Origin: Hygrophila difformis
Taxonomy: Eukaryota > Streptophyta > Magnoliopsida > Lamiales > Acanthaceae
Reading direction: 5' to 3'
Assembly (NCBI GenBank): GCA_030278955.1
Contig: JAOANR010000005.1
Span: 30,619,849-30,683,848, forward strand
Length of the DNA: 64,000 nucleotides
Shown: positions 56,228 to 64,000 of the stretch, piece after piece
Numbering within the stretch: the stretch's first letter is position 1
How the letters are laid out: every line of letters begins with the position of its first letter
Made by a program: the position numbers and the translations under genes
The notes under the pieces: model-generated
What the model was told of the DNA's origin: nothing
Databases searched by the model: none
Seen by the model: only the letters and a program-made list of their open reading frames with translations

Positions 56228-59200
56228 TGTAATACCCGGAAATTTTCCAACATAAAATAAAACATGATAAATAAACAAATAAATAAACAAATAAAAATAA
56301 TAAATAAACAATCATGATAAATAGATAAAGAATCCTAAGAGATGAGAAATGGAATTTGAATTAAAAAGGAATCAAGATTTCGAGAACCCGGGAAGCCGAA
56401 GACAATTTAATCGAATAAATGGTTACACGGAAACTCACCACCGATGGACTCAATAATTCGAGTCCAAATGTAAAATTAGATCCGAATAAAATTAAGATAG
56501 GAAATCGGAGCCCGAAGATACCCCGGAAATCCGAATCCGGGAACATAGAGGGATAGAAGTCCGAAAGAGAGGAGGAAACGCCCGACGGATCGCACGACCC
56601 GGCCCAGACCGAAGTCCAGGCCAGGACGGCGCCGTCGCCGCGCGGTTTTAGGGGTTTACCGCGCCAAGGGCGCGCCACTTGGCAGAATCGGCCGTTCCGC
56701 GATTTTCTCGCCCGATTCCGGATTTTTCGACTTTCGGTTGAACATCTTTCGACTCAAGACCCTTAGGGTCAGATCTTGGACGCCCTAGGTCTTAAATATC
56801 TATAAATAAACCCTCTTGGAAGCCCCAAACTCTTGACGAAACCCTATGAAATCTTTCTATACATCGAAACCCTAATCCCGGAGTCGTCGGAGGCACAACA
56901 CCGAGAGAAGGGACTGACTTGGACGAATTTGGGATCGTCTATCGCCTTGGTAAGATCCGATCTATTCCTCTATACATTCTTGATTCGAAAACAAATCCTA
57001 ACCTCATCCTTTTTCTATTCTAAACCCCCGATCCGAATCGAGAGCGAAGAACCCGACAAACGGAGAGGATAAACGGAGGACGGGAAGCCACGCCTCCGAA
57101 TCGAAGATCCCGGACGCTCAACAATCTGTAAGTTAACGCTTACTTTGGTTTTGGGTTGTTAAAAGATTCGAACATGTAGATCGAACGGAACCCTATCTAA
57201 AATCTGTCTACACCGGCGCAGCGTGTTGGTTGAATTTATTCGAACCCTTTAAAACGTTCAAACGAGGAAACTTAAAACACGAAAAACATTCCTAAGACAC
57301 TGATCTAGGTTGTGTAAAAATTTCATAATTTTTCATCGTGTTTTGATATGCGAAACCGATCGTAAACGAGCCTGCTTTAGATTTAGATCTTGAAACGATG
57401 ATAGATTCTTTATTCGAACTTGTTGGTGATTTCTACCTTAGATCTAGGCCGATCTAGGCTTGGCGTTGAACATAAGAGTTGTAGATCTATACGTCATAAA
57501 TACCTCCGTAAAATTTCAGAAATTTTCGTGATGATTTGATATAAGAAATCCACCCCAAACCGAACTGCTGAAACTTAGATCTTGAAATTCTTGACAGAAC
57601 ATAGATTCGAACTTGTTGATGTTTTTGACTATGGTTCTAGGCCGAATTAGATCTTTAGCCGAACATGAAAGTTGTAGATAATTGTCTTAAGATGATCTCT
57701 GAAAAATTTCATCAAATTTGGAGTTGTATTGCTATGGTAGATCTTGAAATCTTCAAACTGAGTTATATGAAATTCGGACAGAACAGTACTTCTGTGAAAA
57801 TTAGTGTTTTGGACCTATTTCGGTATCTCGGATCGAAAAAGTTAAAACACAAAAGTTGTAGATCTCGATGTTTTGGAGTCAGTCGTGAAATTTCGGAATT
57901 TTGAAATTAAATCTGATTTTAGACAATTTTTAGAGTAAACTGTGGTTGACCGAGTCAAAACTTGAAATCTTGTGGAAACGGTGAAATTAACCTTTGAGGT
58001 TGAAACGGATAGAAATACTTTGAAATACGATACACGAAACGAGAAGATTAAAATATTGCGGGTTATGACTAAGCTAGATACTGTCAATGTTCTCTGCGGC
58101 TTGGGACATAAGAGCCCAAGTGTATGTCTAGGTTGACGTAAGAGCCCTAGCGAAACACTGATCGTATGGCTAGCGGACGGATTAACTCTAACTAAAAGAT
58201 CGACCATGATACCTGTGGACATAAGAGCCCAGGCGTAAGGCTGGCNNNNNNNNNNNNNNNNNNNNNNNNNNNNNNNNNNNNNNNNNNNNNNNNNNNNNNN
58301 NNNNNNNNNNNNNNNNNNNNNNNNNNNNNNNNNNNNNNNNNNNNNNNNNNNNNNNNNNNNNNNNNNNNNNNNNNNNNNNNNNNNNNNNNNNNNNNNNNNN
58401 NNNNNNNNNNNNNNNNNNNNNNNNNNNNNNNNNNNNNNNNNNNNNNNNNNNNNNNNNNNNNNNNNNNNNNNNNNNNNNNNNNNNNNNNNNNNNNNNNNNN
58501 NNNNNNNNNNNNNNNNNNNNNNNNNNNNNNNNNNNNNNNNNNNNNNNNNNNNNNNNNNNNNNNNNNNNNNNNNNNNNNNNNNNNNNNNNNNNNNNNNNNN
58601 NNNNNNNNNNNNNNNNNNNNNNNNNNNNNNNNNNNNNNNNNNNNNNNNNNNNNNNNNNNNNNNNNNNNNNNNNNNNNNNNNNNNNNNNNNNNNNNNNNNN
58701 NNNNNNNNNNNNNNNNNNNNNNNNNNNNNNNNNNNNNNNNNNNNNGGACATAAGAGCCCTAGCGGTGGTGATCTGTAAAAGATATGAAACGAGAAGTTGC
58801 GAGAATTCCAAATTAAATCTGTATTAAATTGTGCTGTTAAATTTATGGCCACTTATTTAATTACGTTGCAAGCTATATGATGATCTTATGAATCCATATT
58901 TCTAAATTATGCGATTACATGAATTATTTAAATTATGCACATGTTTCCATTAAATTTAAATAAATGCTTTGAAACCTCATAATCTTGTACGTGTTAACTT
59001 ACTCAGCACGTAGTGCTGACCAAAACCGTATTTTTTTCCCCTGTTTCTTTCAGAGCTGAAGAATATCCATCATCATATGCATTCAGGGGAATTTTGGGAA
59101 AATGCTTTATTTGTAAATGATACGTTAGACTAGAAATTGCATGAACGGGCCTGTTTAACCCGTATTCTGGCCGTGTTGCCTATATTTAAATTCCGCTGCA

Positions 59201-59400
59201 TTATACTTATGAAAATATTATTTTCCGCTGCAACTTTGATGTATCATTTTTAAATTATATATGAATGGGCTGTTTGAATATTTTAAATTCTGAAAAACCA
59301 TAGCCTTGCATCTCTTTAGTGAGCTCGGAGAAACCGTGTCTTGCTAGGGAGGTGTGGCGGTGACATCCCGACCTGGGTGACCAAAAACCGGGGTGTTACA
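56228..59400 (+). repeat. TR-GAG 3' LTR (contains N run)
   Basis: Same boundaries as the 5' LTR; TATA box CTATAAATA at 56800-56808. Excluding 500 N it is 2673 bp against 2674 bp for the other LTR. Confidence 0.95.
58246..58745. other. 500-N assembly gap, apparently of zero true length
   Basis: Left of the N run is CGTAAGGCTGGC; right is GGACATAAGAGCCC. In the other LTR these two are adjacent (53500-53523). Nothing seems to be missing. Confidence 0.95.
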
Positions 59401-60798
59401 TGGAACCATAAGTAAATACAAGGCCCGGTTGGTGGCAAAGGGCTTCAGTCAAACATTTGGAGAAGACTACAATGACACTTTTGCTTCAGTGGCTAAAGCT
59501 GGTAATGTGAGAATTCTATTTGCTCTTGTAGCTTCCTTCAAGTGGAGTCTCTCACAGCTTGACATAAACAATGCCTTCTTACACGGTCATCTTGAGGAAG
59601 AGATCTATATGCAATGTCCTAAAGGGTTACAGGTCCCACAGGGTAGTGTCTGCAGGCTCAAAAGATCTCTCTATGGCCTCAAACAAGCCCCTCGACGGTG
59701 GTATGGTGTTCTATCCACCTTTCTTAAGGATCTCGGCTACTCACCTAATCACTGTGATCAATATGTTTTTTTCAAATACACAACTCTTGGTTTGGTCATT
59801 CTTGTGGTGTATGTGGATGACATTCTTATCACAGGGGTAGACTCTCATGAAATCTCAGAGGTTAAGAAAGGCTTACATCAGAAATTCACAATTAAAGAAT
59901 TGGGGAAAACTGCTTACTTTCTTGGTTTGGAGATTACTACATCTGCTTGTGGCTACTCCATTACACAACAGAAGTATACGGCCGATCTCTTGGCTGATAT
60001 TGAAGTCCCTTTGAATCCCAAGATTCACACACCTTCTCCTTCACACAGAACACTTGGAACCACTGGTACTCTCTTTCATAATCCTCACTTATACAGGAAG
60101 GCTGTTGGAAAACTTCTTTACCTGGGATTTTCCTGGCCTGACAGTTGCTACTCGGTGCAACAGCTCAGTCAGTATATGCATGCTCCGACTGAGGATCATT
60201 GGCTTGGGGTTTTCAGGTTCTTCAATACTTGCACAACAGCCCTACTATGGGTCTCTTCTATCCATATGGTCTCTCTTTAGAAGTTAAAGGTTTTTGTAAT
60301 GCCGATTGGGGCAACTCCCATGTGTCCCGCAAATCCTTGACATGCTATTGTGTGTTCTTGGGAGGAGCATTGGTCACGTGGAAGACCAAAAAGCAGAACT
60401 ATGTCTCTCGAAGCTCCACTGAGGCTGAGTATCGCAGCCTTGGAGCTGTAGCAGCAGAGCTCTTATGGATTGGTAATCTACTCTGTGAATTGAAGCTTCG
60501 TCTCCCTTCTCCATATTCTATATATTGTGATAACTCCTCAGCCATTCAACTCGTCAAGAATCCTATGCATCATGAGCAGACAAAGCACATCGATATTGGT
60601 TTTCTATATTTTCATGACTATTTTCAACAGGGATACATCAATCCTTTATTTCTCGCTTCTTCTCACCAGATTGCAGACATGTTCACCAAGGGGTTGCCTT
60701 CCAAGCTTTTCCTTTCATTTTGCTCCAAGTTGAACTTCTGGCGAGGTTCATCTTCCCGCGCGGGGGGGGGGGGGGGGGGGGGGGGGGGGATATGTTGA
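59401..60798 (+). pseudogene. Copia pol, right part (RT and RNase H), one frameshift
   Basis: It continues the split copia. RT contains SLYGLKQAPRRWY and the active site YVDDILITG (59812-59838); RNase H contains SSTEAEYRSL and HIDIGFLYFHD. A one-base loss near 60215 separates the two frames. The frame then runs into a 28-base G run. Neighbours: left part at 51116-51491, 3' LTR at 60793. Confidence 0.92.
60762..60789 (+). repeat. 28-base poly-G run at the copia polypurine tract
   Basis: An uninterrupted G homopolymer sits four bases before the 3' LTR start, exactly where the polypurine tract belongs. Confidence 0.95.
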
Positions 60799-61086
60799 TT
60801 ATAGTGGTGCTACTGAAGAAGGCACTGTAGACACCAAGCAGAAGCAGCAACATGGACACATTGGAATGGCTACCTCTAGAATGGGCTAGTTTAGTGGGCT
60901 AGCTTGATTTGGCCCTGTTACACATTATTTTTAGTTTGGGTTTTGGTTAAGCCGTTTTACCTTGGTAGTCCAATTACCTCCTTGTATATATTGTTGGTGC
61001 CTCAGTCTGTGTAGACAGTTATCTTTCATCTTTGAAATTCAATGAGAGCACTACATTATTTACCTTCTTGTTCTTAGTATTTCACA
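60793..61086 (+). repeat. Copia 3' LTR
   Basis: It starts TGTTGATTATAGTGG after the G run and ends near TATTTCACA. A TATA-like TATATATTG near 60996 and an AATGAGAG stretch near 61040 fit an LTR. The 5' mate is absent. Confidence 0.7.
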
Positions 61087-61089
61087 GAC

Positions 61090-61410
61090 ACTCTGTGCGA
61101 TGGACCCATCCATCGCACAAGGCACCAGAATAGTTTATCTCTCAATTCGTCCGGAGTAATGCGAGTTGTGCGATGGAGCGCAACCTTGTGCGATCAAACT
61201 CCTCCATTGCACAAAAAGACCAAATTGCCCTACTTTCTACATTGTACGAGATGGACTGCTTTGTGCGACAGATCGTGATCTTGTGCGAAGACTGACTCCT
61301 CCATCGCACAAGACTCCTAGAAGTTATTATTTTACATCCTGGTGCGAGCTACGATGTTTGTGCGATGGATATCAACTTTGTGAAACCCATGTCCCCATCG
61401 CACGAGAGCC
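61090..61410. repeat. Palindromic TGTGCGATGGA array
   Basis: A perfect 11-bp stem TGTGCGATGGA (61094-61104) pairs with TCCATCGCACA (61109-61119) around CCCA. Further half-sites (TTGTGCGA, CTCCATCGCACAAG) recur to about 61410. It begins right after the copia LTR, so it belongs to a different host element, probably another LTR. Confidence 0.85.
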
Positions 61411-62520
61411 ATATTACATAAATTTTATCCAAATTTCATTTCCAATAATTATGCAATGGTTATTTTGTACACGATTCTTGGATTCTTGAAGTAAATCTAA
61501 GGTTTATTATCCAGTGTTGAAGATCTTGGAAGAGATGGGGTTGTTCTAAACTTTTACCATTCCAATATTTTCTTTGATATTTGGAGTTTGCTTATCCCCT
61601 TCTTCTTTACCCCAATTCTTCTAGTTTTTCTTTTGCTATTGATTTCATTATTCTTCGATGTTGGTCTATGGCAGTATGCAGTTTGGTTGCTTGGTTTGGG
61701 CATAGCTTCTTTGAGGTTGGGGGTGGTCATTATTGGAATTAAGTAACTATGAACATGTTCTTCAATCGCAGTTTGTTTAGGGATTCGTTGTTGGTTGCTG
61801 GATTTGGAATGTTGGATGTTTTTGCATGGACTACATGGTGCGTGATGATGAATAGTTACTCTTGATGATCTTTTCATTGTGCTGTTATCGTAGTTGACTC
61901 ATGCATGTTGTTTTGTGTAAACATCCACAAAAAAAGAGTAGATTGTTAATACTGAGTTTTGTGTAAATTAAGTTTCCTAGGTTGTTCAGACGTTGTGTCA
62001 ACCACATGTTAAATGTTTTTACCGCCTTAACAAAATATGTTGGACAATTCTTGACTGATTACCGCGGTTATCTAGCTCAGTAACCGCCTCATGCTTGATC
62101 TTATGTTCTATATAACTATGATGTTTCTTATTATGCAGGACTGATGATCTAGAATCTCTGAAATCTATATTGGACACTTGTTCTTCAAAGTTCAGTACTC
62201 TAGCTAACTCAAACGTAACCTGTATCAATGTTTGAATTCAGTTGTTCGTAAGGTTGGTAAAATTTGCATTTTTGTCAAATAGATGAATTGATGAAATAAT
62301 GGATAAACCTGGACTGAAATTCCCAGATGTAGATCTGTTTATCAAACTGGGTTTCCAAATACTTGTGGTCACTTTTAAGTTTTTGTTTCAATGTTGTGAT
62401 AAATTGCATGTAATCGAGATGTTATTCAAACAACCTAACAATTTCGGATAAATCTAAGGGGCAAACAATTAGTATAGTGTTGTATTGTCTTTCTCTTGTT
62501 TGTTGTCCATAAACCTATTT
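61411..62520. other. LTR-like non-coding sequence, no gene
   Basis: 61420-61900 resembles U5/leader sequence of a large gypsy LTR (T-rich, no frames), which fits the palindromic array before it. 61950-62500 shows no recognisable feature. Confidence 0.35.
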
Positions 62521-64000
62521 GCGTAGCGATTGTAGATGGATATGTTTGGGGATTAATTAAATTTTAAAGTTTGGAGTTTAAAAATTTGAAATTTATGGTG
62601 AAAAATAGTTTCAAATAGGGATAATTTTGTACAATGTTGTTTGATGTTTGAGTTTAAAATTTAAGTTTAGAGATTGGACTTTCAAAAGTTAAAAGTTGAG
62701 GAGTGGTAGAGTTAGAGTTTAGCGGTGAGATTTAAAATTGACTATTAGAATGGAAAATATTATTATTTATAATAATTTTAAATTTCAAACATTAAAAACA
62801 CTTGATTATTTCACCAAACACAACCTACATATACAATGTGATTTTTCACCATGTCTATAGGAAAAGAAAGAAAGGAAAAAGAACAATCTAAATCCATCAT
62901 TATGGGGAATACGGTTTTGTGATGCACCGAGTGATTTTTTGGATTTGTATAAAGGTAATGTTGTGATATGATTTTGTGATGATATTTTAATCCATCACAA
63001 AATTTTACTTTCGCATCATATTTGATTTCTCTCTCATCACTCTGTATGTGCAAACTCACTTGAAGTCTGTATGCTAATCAAACTTGATTTCGAACACTTC
63101 ATAAAAAATGTAATTATTTTAATCAAATTATTTTTTTGAGCTCTTAAATGACTCAAGAGTATCCAAGTAATTAATTGGGTTGAATTAATTGATAGAAATC
63201 TCCCAAAACAATTTTACTGCTTTCACCAAGAATATATTTATTTCATAATTGATATTTAATTTATTAAGGGGGTGTTTGTGCGATTTGAGCCTGATTATCT
63301 GCTTATTACGTTTTCAAAACGCAGATAATCAAATAATTCTATTTGGATAACTACCACCAAATAATCTATTAACAACGCTCTAAAATAATTTAAATGCAGT
63401 TTTTGTGCAGCTCCAATTTGGAGCAGTAAGAGGGTGTTTTGATGTGTGTTTTGAAAATTGCTGCAGCGACTAGAAAACGGATAATCATTTAATTGCTGTA
63501 ACAAAACGAGCTGTAGAAAGTTAAGTGTTTGGATGAGCTTATGCTGTTCCAAATCGCAATAATCAGATAATCAATTTATAAGCGTTTGGATTTGTGTTTT
63601 TAAATTGTAAAATTACCATAAAGGGTATGGGTAAAAATGTTCAAATAAGTTTTATTTTCTAACTTTTATATATTTTATACTATATATATTTTTTTTGGAA
63701 AACCTTTTATACTATATATTTTGTAATACTCTTTCCACCAATATTTTTCTTTTATTTTGGATATAATTCTATGAATTTTAAATTTTTTATATTTTATTTG
63801 TATATCGTCGTATAATATTTTTAATATAATACATTAAATTGTATATTACATTATAATCCTAACAACCCATAAAAAATTTAAACAAAAAATGAAATAGTTT
63901 TATACTGAAATTCATGTTAACATAAGAATTACACAAAAAATTGCTTATTTCGATTGCACTAGATCTCTTGCAATCATATCTCGTATTCTATTCATATACA
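62521..64000. other. AT-rich DNA with MITE-like remnants, no gene
   Basis: TGTTTGGGGATTAA near 62545 and CACCAAACACAACC near 62811-62825 are roughly inverted and may bound a MITE. GGGGGTGTTTGTGCG at 63270 with later GTGTTTGGATGAGC resembles the ends of Tourist/hAT-like MITEs, without a clear partner. From 63600 on it is simple AT-rich DNA. Confidence 0.35.

Larger units (their letters stand above)
51492..59400 (+). mobile_element. Gag-only (TR-GAG type) Tekay relative, TSD TGGAA
   Basis: LTRs 51492-54165 and 56228-59400 (the latter with 500 N) enclose a primer site, an intact gag and a 3' UTR but no pol. TGGAA flanks it (51487-51491 and 59401-59405), inside a copia pol. LTR ends (GGGGTGTTACA), the primer site, leader repeats, gag and 3' UTR all resemble the Tekay element at 26509-37599. 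It is probably mobilised by the enzymes of that family. Gag runs straight into the Tekay-type 3' UTR, so protease to integrase were deleted cleanly. Confidence 0.95.

Noticed and set aside
57842..58852. Long ORFs through the N run
   Set aside because: Created by undetermined bases; the real LTR sequence has no such gene.

Overview
This is eudicot nuclear DNA (the exact lineage is not evident) made largely of nested transposable elements. The basis is spliced plant-type genes, Athila, Tekay and copia polyproteins, tRNA-Met primer sites, Helitron ends and MITEs. A run of 500 N marks a scaffold gap at 58246-58745. Only one host gene looks intact: RPS28 (CDS 19629-19826, with a 5'-UTR intron). 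A UGT74-type glycosyltransferase (46949-49148, minus) is broken by frameshifts and a stop.

1-15 kb: the end of an Athila-type Ty3/gypsy pol (1-2892), cut by one in-frame TAG, runs into an LTR-like block at 3031. Next comes a captured F-box gene fragment (5005-5668) inside retroelement 3'-internal sequence, then a long LTR-like block from 7291 with a decayed primer site near 11534. Both LTR-like blocks carry arrays of perfect GC-rich palindromes built on TTGTCGCGGAAC / GTTCCGCGACAA just upstream of a TATA box. 15-26 kb: two Helitron 3' ends (15232, 17076), a nested hAT element with 8-bp target duplication, a CCT8 exon fragment, RPS28, a Mutator-like element with 9-bp duplication, SINE copies and a Stowaway MITE inside a short-unit repeat.

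26-46 kb: an old minus-strand gypsy element is split by an 11.1-kb Tekay chromovirus (26509-37599, TSD CTTGT). The old element's LTR is further split by a hAT MITE (TSD CTTGTGGC, itself carrying a SINE) and by a 4.6-kb copia element (41751-46348, TSD CGACA). 46-64 kb: the UGT pseudogene, a foldback element, a small CACTA-type MITE, and a copia element split by a gag-only Tekay relative (51492-59400, TSD TGGAA). The gag-only element keeps an intact gag and has lost all of pol, so the 26509-37599 family is its likely helper. The Tekay copy present here has a gag frameshift.

The most unusual signal is the recurrence of palindromic TGTCGC-type or TGTGCGA-type arrays in the U3 or flank of several unrelated LTR elements. 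The most unusual gene content is the F-box fragment inside an Athila/Tat-like internal region.
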